Shown here one piece after another: positions 1 to 6,989 of a stretch of 9,819 nucleotides of DNA; the first letter of the stretch is position 1; each line of letters begins with the position of its first letter. Source of the DNA: Bacteroidota bacterium (GTDB taxonomy: Bacteria > Bacteroidota > Ignavibacteria > UBA10030 > UBA8401). The stretch is from contig JANXZD010000087.1 of the NCBI GenBank assembly GCA_025355705.1, positions 1-9,819 of the forward strand. Reading direction: 5' to 3'. A model generated the notes under the pieces. That model did not search any database. It was not told where the DNA came from and worked only from the letters and a program-made list of their open reading frames with translations. A program made the translations under genes and the position numbers.

Positions 1-301
1 CAGCTGCAATAATGGCAGAAGCAGTCGAAATATTGAACGTTCCAAGTCCGTCGCCACCAGTTCCACATGTGTCAATAAGGTTTTTATGTTTAGATTCAAT
101 TTTCGTTGCCATCTCACGCATAGCCTGAGCACAACCGGAAATCTCAGAAGCTGTTTCACCTTTCATTCTCAAAGCAGTAAGAAATGAGGCAATAAGTGCT
201 TCACTGGCTTTACCTGACATGATTTCCTTTACACACTCATACGCTTCCTGCTTTGTCAGATCTTTTTTATCTACTAATTTATGTATTGCTTGTTGAATCA
301 T
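1..301 (-). CDS. trpD: Anthranilate phosphoribosyltransferase TrpD (N-terminal part, cut by window edge)
   Basis: Only the first 100 codons are present; the gene runs off the left edge. TrpD transfers the phosphoribosyl group of PRPP to anthranilate in the second step of tryptophan synthesis, in the cytoplasm. I translated the minus strand from the ATG at 301. The N-terminal helical domain includes LTKQEAYECVKEIMSGKASE and is followed by the glycine-rich PRPP/anthranilate-binding loop CGTGGDGLGTFNIST at about residues 79-93, which is diagnostic of the family. GGAGT at 313-317 lies 11 nt before the ATG, a slightly long but plausible ribosome binding site. The gene in front is truA, not trpE or trpG, and a 192-nt gap separates them, so trpD looks like the first gene of its own unit. 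Any trpC/F/B/A genes would lie beyond the window. The leader has no tryptophan codon cluster. Confidence 0.95.
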   Translation of the reverse strand, partial: MIQQAIHKLVDKKDLTKQEAYECVKEIMSGKASEALIASFLTALRMKGETASEISGCAQAMREMATKIESKHKNLIDTCGTGGDGLGTFNISTASAIIAA

Positions 302-493
302 TTATAGAATTTACTCCAAAACGTGTTGATATTCAATAAAACTAATGGATTCTTTCTTGTTTTAGATCAAAATTATTGCTCGGTTTTGAATAATTCATCA
401 CGAAAAACAAAACCCCTCGTCAAGAACAGTACTAAAGGTAAATGACAATTTCCGGATATTTAAGAGGGAAAAGAATAATAAAACAAGATCTAA
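302..493. other. truA-trpD intergenic region, no gene
   Basis: This 192-nt AT-rich spacer has no convincing coding frame, tRNA or strong terminator. It should hold the trpD promoter, since trpD is read away from it. The best -35-like hexamer on the minus strand is TTGACG (418-423), but no good -10 lies 16-18 nt downstream, so I do not call a promoter. An inverted repeat with 7-nt arms (GGTTTTG at 382-388, CAAAACC at 408-414) encloses a 19-nt loop. It could be a weak hairpin or an operator, but the arms are low-complexity. Confidence 0.6.
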
Positions 494-1225
494 TTAATAT
501 ATTACTCGTTCAAAAAATAATCCTTTTGCCGGTGCTGCCTGACCTGCATTGGATCGATTTCTAGAATTTATTATTTCATTAAATTCATTTGTGTGCGTAA
601 ACCCTCTTCCAATATTGACCATTGTTCCAACTAAAGCCCGAACCATTCCATATAAAAATCTATTTGAACGAACACGATAAACCAATTGATTGTTCTCTTC
701 ATACCACACCGATTCGAATATGCGACAACGAAAATGGTCAACTTCAGTATCTGTTTTACAGAAAGATTGAAAATCATGAATACCAACAATGGAACATGCA
801 ACCTCATTCATTTTCTTAATATCCAAGTCATACCCAAGTTGCCAACAATACTTCCTATTAATAGCAGACAGGCTGGTTGAAATGAAATATTGGTATTCTC
901 TTTCTTTCGCACTATATCTTGCCGAGAACTGTTCCCCTACTCCTTCCACGGAATGTATAACAACATCTTCAGGAAGTACAGCATTCAGGCCACGGTGAAA
1001 CTCTTTTTCAGCGATCGAACTTGATGTAAAAAAGCTTGCTGTCTGTCCTCTTGCGTGTACACCACTGTCGGTTCGACCCGCACCGATTATTTGAGTCTGC
1101 TCATGAGTTATCGTAAGAATGGCATTCTCGATCTCCTCTTGAACAGTTCTCCCATTTGTCTGACGCTGCCATCCGACAAAATCGGTTCCATCATATTCAA
1201 TTACTAATTTAATATTTCGTTTCAT
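494..1225 (-). CDS. truA: tRNA pseudouridine(38-40) synthase TruA
   Basis: A 243-residue protein of normal TruA length. TruA converts uridines 38-40 in the anticodon stem-loop of many tRNAs to pseudouridine, without a cofactor, in the cytoplasm. The N-terminus has the family signature YDGTDFVGWQRQ (residues 11-22). The catalytic loop GAGRTDSGVHARGQ (about 48-61) carries the invariant nucleophilic Asp53. The C-terminal half has SNRFLYGMVRALVGTMV, matching the conserved FLyhMVR segment. The ATG at 1225 fits the usual family start. No ordinary Shine-Dalgarno sequence precedes it: the start codon sits 3 nt past the U-run of an intrinsic terminator (1229-1252), and the only G-rich stretch upstream is the terminator stem itself. 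Expression must come from readthrough, a leaderless message or a promoter I cannot see. The identification is secure; the mode of expression is not. Confidence 0.97.
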   Translation of the reverse strand: MKRNIKLVIEYDGTDFVGWQRQTNGRTVQEEIENAILTITHEQTQIIGAGRTDSGVHARGQTASFFTSSSIAEKEFHRGLNAVLPEDVVIHSVEGVGEQFSARYSAKEREYQYFISTSLSAINRKYCWQLGYDLDIKKMNEVACSIVGIHDFQSFCKTDTEVDHFRCRIFESVWYEENNQLVYRVRSNRFLYGMVRALVGTMVNIGRGFTHTNEFNEIINSRNRSNAGQAAPAKGLFFERVIY

Positions 1226-1228
1226 AGT

Positions 1229-1252
1229 AAAAAGCCCCGCATTGCGGGGCTT
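1229..1252 (-). terminator. Intrinsic terminator after the exported-protein gene, abutting the truA start
   Basis: On the minus strand AAGCCCCGC (1244-1252) pairs perfectly with GCGGGGCTT (1232-1240) around a 3-nt loop. Five consecutive T residues follow (1229-1233, partly shared with the stem end). The hairpin begins 3 nt after the stop codon at 1256-1258. It lacks a U-run in the other direction, so it works on minus-strand transcripts. The truA ATG follows 3 nt after the U-run. Confidence 0.9.
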
Positions 1253-1255
1253 CAG

Positions 1256-1990
1256 TCAAAATCTATGGACAATACGTAAAGCTAATCCGTCAGGTTTGAG
1301 CCCGTCATTAATTATTGATGATTCGAGCCACCAAGACCCGAGATTGTCATTGGATCGTTGATTATACAGTCGTGTTAAACGAGCCGCATTAATTGCACTG
1401 ATCAATCTATTCACAACAATCGTTGCAATAACAAATTGAGAATTATTTAACACTCTTTCACTCGACACACGAATTGCCCGATATTCTTTTCTATTCAGAT
1501 CCGAATCCCATCTCCAGTAATATCCGGCATTAATATTATAAACTTTTTCTAAATCTCTATCACGTAATTTTTTGTCGTTATAATCATAGGTATCGTTAAA
1601 ATTTCCTAAATCGACAAAAAATTGATCTTGTTTATCATTTATTGTAGCACCTGCATGAGTTGCTGCAAAATTTCTTGCATCAGTTTGAAGCCAGCTTCCA
1701 TATTGCTGAAAAGAAAAATAGGTTAGCCAGAGTCCGCCTTCTGCGATCAAGGAATATTGACCTTGTTCAAAACCATCAACATACAACTCTCCCATCCCAG
1801 GAAGTAATAACGAATACAACACAGCAGTAAAACCGGATTTTTTAGTAATTGAATTACCTTCTTGTAATTGCAATGAGACGCTGTTATTTACCGGTGTTGT
1901 AAGTTCAGATCGAAGTTTAAAAAGATTTCCTTGAGCAATCATTAAATTGCTGAAGAATATTATAGCGACAATTGCTGTTAATAATTTCAT
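1256..1990 (-). CDS. Predicted exported or membrane protein of unknown function (DUF5683-like)
   Basis: I do not recognise a characterised function for this 244-residue protein. Residues 1-19 look like a Sec signal peptide: MKLL, a hydrophobic core, then LMIA before QG. Alternatively they form an N-terminal anchor. After a polar linker (20-52) come two hydrophobic segments: GFTAVLYSLLLPGMGELYVD (53-72) and a glycine/aromatic-rich stretch at about 78-101. The LLLPGMGELY motif followed by a short hydrophobic helix resembles DUF5683-type proteins of Bacteroidota envelopes; that link is from memory of the family, not a search. The middle is rich in Asp, Asn, Tyr and Trp (DTYDYNDKKLRDRD, YYWRWDSDLNRKEYRAIR). 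A third apolar segment (about 185-205) precedes a C-terminus ending in Phe, as many outer-membrane proteins do. GAGGT at 1994-1998 is its ribosome binding site. It has its own promoter and terminator, so it is probably monocistronic. Confidence 0.85.
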   Translation of the reverse strand: MKLLTAIVAIIFFSNLMIAQGNLFKLRSELTTPVNNSVSLQLQEGNSITKKSGFTAVLYSLLLPGMGELYVDGFEQGQYSLIAEGGLWLTYFSFQQYGSWLQTDARNFAATHAGATINDKQDQFFVDLGNFNDTYDYNDKKLRDRDLEKVYNINAGYYWRWDSDLNRKEYRAIRVSSERVLNNSQFVIATIVVNRLISAINAARLTRLYNQRSNDNLGSWWLESSIINDGLKPDGLALRIVHRF

Positions 1991-2005
1991 ACTACCTCGC
2001 TGATG

Positions 2006-2034
2006 AATATAATGGTTGATTAAAGTAGTATCAA
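2006..2034 (-). promoter_or_regulatory. Sigma70-type promoter for the exported-protein gene
   Basis: On the minus strand TTGATA (2029-2034, 5 of 6 to TTGACA) and TATATT (2006-2011, 5 of 6 to TATAAT) are separated by exactly 17 nt. Transcription would start near 1999, giving a leader of about 10 nt that still contains the GAGGT ribosome binding site before the ATG at 1990. The whole element fits in the 64-nt gap after mtaB. Confidence 0.65.
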
Positions 2035-2054
2035 GATTTTCGTTAACTCTCCTA

Positions 2055-3407
2055 CTATAATGTCGCAGAGTTTACAATTGGAAGCAACGGATTAATTATG
2101 GTCTGATTTGACTGAATGCTGACTATTTCACAATCACAAACTTCATTTTGAATTTCTTTAATACGAACCATGACAATTGAATTTTCTAACGCTGGATGAT
2201 ATGGAACTCTTACACGGACATAATTATCAGTATAGCCTGATAACATATTATCTTCAATCGAACTTTCAATCAACATCGGACGAACAAGATCTTTTTGCGA
2301 TCGATAGAATGCCGTTCGTTTCATTTGACCAAGAATTCTCATTTGATCGCTGTGTGAATAACGAACTCGCGGTTCTATTCTTCCATCAAAATTGATCGAT
2401 GGAGTGTTTGGTCTTTCTGAATATGTGAATACATGAAGATAACTGATTGGAAGCTCATGAACAAAATCAAAATTATTGCGAAATAATTCTTCAGTTTCAC
2501 CCGGAAATCCCACAATGACATCTACGCCAATTCCTGCATTTGGAGATTTTTCACGGATAGAATGAATCAACGAATGATAATCTTCCGACGTATACCGGCG
2601 ACGCATTGTGCGAAGAATTTCATCTGTTCCATGTTGTAACGGAATGTGGAAGTGATTACAAATCTTCTCAGATCCTAACCAAAAATCAACTAATTCATCG
2701 TTCAATAAATTTGGTTCTATCGAACTGACACGTATTCGTTCGATTCCATCTACATTGTCCAATTCACGAAGTAAATTGAGGAGCGATAAATTTTCATTTT
2801 TCCCGAAATCTCCCACATTCACACCCGTGAGAATAATTTCCTTATATCCCATCGAGACCAATTGACGAGCCTGGGAAATACATGCTTCAATAGTTTGACT
2901 TCTGCTTCCCCCTCGGGCAAGAGGAATTGTGCAGAATGAACAATTAAAGTCGCAGCCATCCTGCACTTTCAAAAATGCTCTTGTGCGATCATCCACACCG
3001 CCGGAAAACGCAGGGCCAAAATCATTTACCGTTTCAATCGGTGAAACAAAAATTTTCGGAGCAGGAAATTTTTGAAATGATTCTGTAAAATTAAACATTT
3101 GAAATTTTTCACTTGCACCGAGAACGATATCCACACCATCAATCGATGCGATCACTTCCGGATCAAGCTGTGCGTAACAACCAATAACTGCTACAAATGC
3201 ATTCGGTGAAGTTCGTAAAGCACGACGCACAATCTGGCGGGCTTCCCTATCTGCACGTTCAGTCACAGAACATGTATTAATGACACAGACATCGGAATGT
3301 TCCGTAAACGGAACAATATCAAATCCACGTTCTTTAAACTGGCGTTCAAGTGCCGCAGTTTCAGCGTAGTTCAGTTTACAGCCCAATGTGTGGAATGATG
3401 CTTTCAT
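2055..3407 (-). CDS. mtaB: tRNA (N6-threonylcarbamoyladenosine(37)-C2)-methylthiotransferase MtaB
   Basis: A radical-SAM enzyme of 450 residues that adds a methylthio group to t6A37 of ANN-decoding tRNAs, using two [4Fe-4S] clusters and SAM. The N-terminal methylthiotransferase domain has its three cluster cysteines at C10 (HTLGCKLN), C46 (INTCSVTERA) and C77 (VIGCYAQ). The radical-SAM CxxxCxxC motif is C152/C156/C159 (QDGCDFNCSFCTIPLARG). The C-terminus fits a TRAM RNA-binding domain (YTDNYVRVRVP). The FHTLGCKLN start and NTCSVTERADREARQ motif favour MtaB over MiaB or RimO. I chose the ATG at 3407, which gives the usual MKxxFHTLGCK start. An in-frame GTG at 3455 would add 16 residues encoded by the rpsA terminator hairpin. 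There is no clear Shine-Dalgarno; the leader is A-rich (AAAAAATTA). A 16-residue-longer form is possible but unlikely. Confidence 0.94.
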   Translation of the reverse strand: MKASFHTLGCKLNYAETAALERQFKERGFDIVPFTEHSDVCVINTCSVTERADREARQIVRRALRTSPNAFVAVIGCYAQLDPEVIASIDGVDIVLGASEKFQMFNFTESFQKFPAPKIFVSPIETVNDFGPAFSGGVDDRTRAFLKVQDGCDFNCSFCTIPLARGGSRSQTIEACISQARQLVSMGYKEIILTGVNVGDFGKNENLSLLNLLRELDNVDGIERIRVSSIEPNLLNDELVDFWLGSEKICNHFHIPLQHGTDEILRTMRRRYTSEDYHSLIHSIREKSPNAGIGVDVIVGFPGETEELFRNNFDFVHELPISYLHVFTYSERPNTPSINFDGRIEPRVRYSHSDQMRILGQMKRTAFYRSQKDLVRPMLIESSIEDNMLSGYTDNYVRVRVPYHPALENSIVMVRIKEIQNEVCDCEIVSIQSNQTIINPLLPIVNSATL

Positions 3408-3414
3408 TAATTTT

Positions 3415-3455
3415 TTGAAAATAGAAATGCCGCTCGCCGGTAAAGCAAGCGGCAC
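3415..3455 (-). terminator. Intrinsic terminator after rpsA
   Basis: On the minus strand GTGCCGCTTGC (3445-3455) pairs with GCGAGCGGCAT (3427-3437) in an 11-bp stem including two G-U pairs, with a 7-nt loop. A T-rich tail (ATTTCTATTTTC, about 3415-3427) follows. It lies 15 nt after the rpsA stop codon and ends about 8 nt before the mtaB ATG. The U-run is interrupted by C and A, so termination may be incomplete, which would let some transcripts reach mtaB. Confidence 0.8.
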
Positions 3456-3470
3456 TTAGTGTTTCAAAGA

Positions 3471-5219
3471 TTATTTCAATGAAGCTTCTTCATCCGCTGC
3501 CTTTTTCTCTTCAGCTGTCATCTCAACTGGGAGCGCATCCTTCAATGTGATCGGAGGAAGCTTATGTTCTGCAACATAATCATCGACAATTGATTGTTCT
3601 TTACCGCGGAGATATTCAACCACTGAAAGAACGATCTTTTTGCTTTCACCGTCAAACTCTATGACAGACATTGGAAGTTTGTCACCAATTTGAAATGCTT
3701 CAGCCAGATTTTTGATCGGTGTTTGTGATAATTGTGAAAGCGGAACAAAACCATCAACGCCAAGCGGAAGTTCAACGATCACACCTTTTTCAATGATGCG
3801 AACCACTTTACCTTCAACTTCTGTATTGACTTTGTATTGACTTCCAAACGTATCCCAAGGATTATCGTTCAATTGTTTATGACCGAGCGAGATACGACGT
3901 TGATCAACATCGACACCAAGGATAACAACATCAATTGCGTCACCTTTTTTCACAATTTCGCCGGGATGACGGATCTTCTTTGTCCACGACAGATCAGAAA
4001 TGTGAATAAGACCATCAATTCCCTGTTCAAGTTCTACGAATACACCGAAGTTCGTCAAATTACGAACTGTACCGCTGTGTTTAGAACCGATTGGATATTT
4101 CACCATCAACGAACTCCAAGGATCGGGTTCGAGTTGTTTCATTCCAAGGGAAATTTTCTTTCCAGCTGCATCCAACGAAAGGATAACTGCTTCAATTACT
4201 TGACCCATTGAAACGATCTGTGACGGATGTTTCACATGTTGTGTCCAACTCATTTCTGAAATATGAATAAGCCCTTCGATACCTTTTTCAATTTCGATGA
4301 ACGCACCGTAATCGGTAAGCGAAACAACTTTTCCGCTGACTTTTTTACCGATTGGATAACGTTCGTCGATCTTTTCCCACGGATGTGCCTGCAATTGTTT
4401 CATTCCGAGTGAAATACGTTTCTTCTCTCCGTCGAAATCAAGAACAACAACGTTCACTGTTTGATCGAGCTTTACAACTTCGGAAGGATGATTAATACGA
4501 CCCCACGATAGATCGGTAATGTGAACAAGTCCGTCAACACCGCCGAGATCGATGAACACACCGAAATCAGCAATTGCTTTAACGATACCTTCAAGAATCT
4601 GACCTTTTTCAAGACCGGAAAGGATCGTTTTACGTTGACCTGAAAGTTCTTCTTCAACAAGAATCTTATGACTGACAACAATATTTTCCGACGGATGATT
4701 TACTTTCACCACGCGGAAATCCATTTCTTTTCCAAGTAATGCGTCAAAATCACGCACTGGACGAACATCAATTTGCGAACCGGGTAGGAACGCATCGATT
4801 CCAAGAACATCGACCACAAGGCCACCTTTAATGCGGCGAATAATTTTCCCTTGAACAACTTCACCGCTGGTATACGATCTTGTAACTTTTTCCCATACAC
4901 GCATGAAGTCTGCACGTTTGCGCGAGAGAACCATTTGACCATCTTTATCTTCGATGCTTTCGAGGAATACTTCGACTTCATCACCGATCTTTAGATCTTT
5001 GATGTTCGGAAATTCACCGATCGGAACAGTTCCTTCGGATTTAAAACCGATATCCAACACAACATCATTGTGTCCGATGAAAGCAATCTTTCCCTTTACG
5101 ATTTCACCTTGAGTAATTTTACCCAACGTTCCTTCGTACATCTCGGTCAACATCTTCATTTCCTCATCGGAATATGGCTTATCGTCGATGAGTACATCTA
5201 TTTCATTATTTTGTGACAT
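3471..5219 (-). CDS. rpsA: 30S ribosomal protein S1
   Basis: A 582-residue protein, close to the length of E. coli S1. S1 binds mRNA on the small subunit and helps unfold and load leaders with weak or no Shine-Dalgarno sequence. Six S1 (OB-fold) repeats are visible at about residues 37-102, 119-186, 205-273, 289-360, 376-447 and 464-535. Repeats 3-5 carry the best-kept pattern, such as GVFIDLGGVDGLVHITDLSW and LGMKQL. The first two are more divergent, as in the family, where they serve ribosome binding. The tail (about 550-582) is charged and Ala/Glu/Lys-rich. The start is fixed by GGAGAG at 5225-5230, 5 nt before the ATG. It has a 167-nt leader/promoter region and its own terminator, so it is probably transcribed alone or together with cmk-ispH readthrough. 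Confidence 0.98.
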   Translation of the reverse strand: MSQNNEIDVLIDDKPYSDEEMKMLTEMYEGTLGKITQGEIVKGKIAFIGHNDVVLDIGFKSEGTVPIGEFPNIKDLKIGDEVEVFLESIEDKDGQMVLSRKRADFMRVWEKVTRSYTSGEVVQGKIIRRIKGGLVVDVLGIDAFLPGSQIDVRPVRDFDALLGKEMDFRVVKVNHPSENIVVSHKILVEEELSGQRKTILSGLEKGQILEGIVKAIADFGVFIDLGGVDGLVHITDLSWGRINHPSEVVKLDQTVNVVVLDFDGEKKRISLGMKQLQAHPWEKIDERYPIGKKVSGKVVSLTDYGAFIEIEKGIEGLIHISEMSWTQHVKHPSQIVSMGQVIEAVILSLDAAGKKISLGMKQLEPDPWSSLMVKYPIGSKHSGTVRNLTNFGVFVELEQGIDGLIHISDLSWTKKIRHPGEIVKKGDAIDVVILGVDVDQRRISLGHKQLNDNPWDTFGSQYKVNTEVEGKVVRIIEKGVIVELPLGVDGFVPLSQLSQTPIKNLAEAFQIGDKLPMSVIEFDGESKKIVLSVVEYLRGKEQSIVDDYVAEHKLPPITLKDALPVEMTAEEKKAADEEASLK

Positions 5220-5386
5220 TACATCTCTCCATGTTTTCTTTTCCCAAAAAAAGATATCTTTGGACTGAAAACTAGATCGTGATCTTTGTGAATTGTTAAA
5301 CGGTCATCAGTATTTAACTCAGCACAACAATTACGATCGAATTACTGTTTAGTTTATAGATTAGTTTATTTTGGATGACCTTACAT
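5220..5386. other. ispH-rpsA intergenic region, likely rpsA promoter/leader, with palindromes
   Basis: This 167-nt gap contains no gene. Next to rpsA is the ribosome binding site GGAGAG (5225-5230). Further out are a 12-nt perfect palindrome AAAGATATCTTT (5250-5261), an inverted repeat AGATC-gt-GATCT (5274-5285) and CGATCG (5334-5339). Near the ispH end is a 9-nt direct repeat, TTAGTTTAT (5349-5357 and 5361-5369). I find no -35/-10 pair good enough to name as the rpsA promoter, and no hairpin plus U-run that would terminate ispH. Confidence 0.6.
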
Positions 5387-6268
5387 TTATTTGAATCGCG
5401 TATCAATTTCTTTTTTTACTCTTTCCATCAACCATTGCGGTGTAGATGTAGCGCCGCTGATCCCGACAGTTTCAGTATTGCTGAACCATTCACTTTGTAA
5501 CTCCATTTCATTTTCTATGAAATAGGTTTGGGGATTCTCTGATTTTGCAATTTCATATAACACTTTACCATTCGAACTCATTTTACCTGCTACAAAAATC
5601 ATTACGTCATTATTTTTAGAAAATTCACGCAATTTTTTATCACGACCGGAGACTTGCCCGCAAATTGTATCCTTAGCATGGAAATCAATTGCCATCTCTT
5701 CAAAGGTTCCGACTTCAAACTCTGCTTTGATCTTCTCTTTTATTGCGTCACGTATAGCGTAAAACGTCTCTTTATCCATCGTTGTCTGTGAAAAAAGTAC
5801 GGTCTTTTTTGAAAAATCAAGTTTATCAACTTCCGCAACAGACTTAATAACAATGGCAGTTCCATTTGTATGCCCTACCAAACCAATGACTTCAGCGTGG
5901 TCTTTTTTTCCAAAGATCACGATCTGAAATTTTTTGTCATAGAATTTTCTGATTCGTTCCTGAACTTTTGTTACTACAGGACACGTCGCATCAATGACAT
6001 CAATTCCCCACTCTTTCATCTTTCGAAATGTCTCAGGCGGTTCACCATGAGCGCGAATCAATACTTTTGCATCTTTTAGATTCTGTAGATCGTCATGTCG
6101 AATTGTGCGTAATCCTTTTTTCTCTAGCCGTTCGATCTCAACCGGATTATGGATGATCTCCCCAAGCGAATATAGCTTGCCTGTTTCAGAAAGTTCTTGT
6201 TCAGCAATATCAACGGTGCGAACAACGCCCCAACAAAATCCTGAATTATTATCGACGGTAACTTTCAT
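5387..6268 (-). CDS. ispH: 4-hydroxy-3-methylbut-2-enyl diphosphate reductase IspH (LytB)
   Basis: IspH catalyses the last step of the non-mevalonate (MEP) isoprenoid pathway, reducing HMBPP to IPP and DMAPP with an iron-sulfur cluster. At 293 residues it is a normal stand-alone form with no S1 fusion. The three cluster cysteines are C12 (GFCWGV), C96 (DATCPVV) and C203 (DTICGQVSGRD). Substrate-binding residues are present: H40 (EIIHNP), H74 (RAHGEPP), the catalytic E126 in DHAEVIG, H133 (GHTNG), Q161-T163 (QTT), SSNGKVL (231-237) and SGATSTPQWL (271-280). The QVSGRDKKLREF segment in place of the enterobacterial form is typical of Bacteroidota/Chlorobi and anaerobes. Its ATG overlaps the cmk stop as ATGA (6265-6268), so translation is probably coupled to cmk. 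Confidence 0.97.
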   Translation of the reverse strand: MKVTVDNNSGFCWGVVRTVDIAEQELSETGKLYSLGEIIHNPVEIERLEKKGLRTIRHDDLQNLKDAKVLIRAHGEPPETFRKMKEWGIDVIDATCPVVTKVQERIRKFYDKKFQIVIFGKKDHAEVIGLVGHTNGTAIVIKSVAEVDKLDFSKKTVLFSQTTMDKETFYAIRDAIKEKIKAEFEVGTFEEMAIDFHAKDTICGQVSGRDKKLREFSKNNDVMIFVAGKMSSNGKVLYEIAKSENPQTYFIENEMELQSEWFSNTETVGISGATSTPQWLMERVKKEIDTRFK

Positions 6269-6939
6269 TGTGAAATAATCTTCTTTGCTTTCGCTACTAT
6301 AAATTCAACCTGTTGCTCTATCGTTAACCGCGTTGTGTCCAATTCAATTGCATCGTCTGCTTTTCGTAATGGACTCACCATGCGTTCTGAATCAATTCTG
6401 TCTCGTTCAAGAATTTCTTTGACAAGATCATCAATTGTTATCTCAACACCTTTTGTTATCAGCTCTTTTTTTCTTCGTTCAGCACGCTCGCGTTCGTTGG
6501 CAAGCATAAATATTTTTAATTCTGCTTTTGGAAAAACAATCGTTCCAATATCTCTTCCTTCCAACACAATGCCCCCCTCATTTCCCATTGCACGCTGTTC
6601 GTTTACCATCAGCGCTCGAACCTCAGACACTGTACTTACCGGACTAACATTGTTCGTCACTTCAGGCAATCGAATTTCATCACTTACTTCTTCGCCATCC
6701 AAAACAACTTTCACTTTGCTTCCTTTTGACACAAGACGAACCGAAGTAATTTTTGTCAGATCGGCAATTTTCTTCGAATCATGCACGGAAATATTATTTC
6801 TCAGCACTTTCAACGCCATTGCGCGGTACATTGCACCGGTATCAATATGAAGATAACCGAGTTGAGCAGCGACCAATTTTGCAGTAGTACTTTTCCCTGA
6901 TGCAGCAGGACCGTCGATCGCAATAATTATTTTCTTCAC
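6265..6939 (-). CDS. cmk: Cytidylate kinase
   Basis: Cmk phosphorylates CMP and dCMP with ATP, recycling pyrimidine nucleotides released by RNA turnover and lipid synthesis. At 224 residues it has the usual bacterial length. The P-loop is GPAASGKSTTAK (10-21), followed by the CMP-binding DTGAMYRA (33-40), EGRDIGTIVFP (127-137) and the lid/C-terminal signature RDRIDSER with PLRKADDAIELDTT (179-203). The start is the GTG at 6939: it gives the normal KKIIIAIDGPAASGKST start, and no in-frame ATG lies nearby. An out-of-frame ATG at 6944 opens a two-codon frame (ATG TTG TGA) whose stop overlaps the GTG. There is only an A-rich leader, no clear Shine-Dalgarno. It heads the cmk-ispH pair. Confidence 0.97.
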   Translation of the reverse strand: MKKIIIAIDGPAASGKSTTAKLVAAQLGYLHIDTGAMYRAMALKVLRNNISVHDSKKIADLTKITSVRLVSKGSKVKVVLDGEEVSDEIRLPEVTNNVSPVSTVSEVRALMVNEQRAMGNEGGIVLEGRDIGTIVFPKAELKIFMLANERERAERRKKELITKGVEITIDDLVKEILERDRIDSERMVSPLRKADDAIELDTTRLTIEQQVEFIVAKAKKIISQ

Positions 6940-6961
6940 AACATACTTTTTTTAACTTACA

Positions 6962-6989
6962 TTGAACTTAAATATACTGATTTTAGAAT
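6962..6989 (+). promoter_or_regulatory. Candidate promoter for the SpoU methyltransferase gene
   Basis: On the plus strand TTGAAC (6962-6967, 4 of 6) and TAGAAT (6984-6989, 5 of 6) are 16 nt apart. A start near 6996 would give a leader of about 20 nt before the ATG at 7016. This is a weak match in AT-rich DNA, supported mainly by position and by the divergent arrangement. Confidence 0.4.

Noticed and set aside
302..493. Possible trp attenuator or leader peptide before trpD
   Set aside because: There is no short frame with clustered Trp codons, no hairpin followed by a U-run and no T-box-like element; the only inverted repeat has low-complexity 7-nt arms and a 19-nt loop.
1232..1252. The GC-rich hairpin as a bidirectional terminator
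   Set aside because: On the plus strand only two T residues follow the stem and no plus-strand gene reads toward it, so it is one-directional.
3837..4211. A 124-codon open frame on the plus strand
   Set aside because: It is antisense to the S1 repeats of rpsA; its openness follows from the rpsA codon pattern.
3471..5219. Repeated sequence blocks inside rpsA as a DNA repeat array
   Set aside because: They are the six diverged S1 protein domains, not recent DNA duplications.
6335..6850. A 171-codon open frame on the plus strand
   Set aside because: It lies entirely antisense to cmk, whose motifs are intact; the translation is Ser/Ile-rich with no family resemblance and no ribosome binding site.
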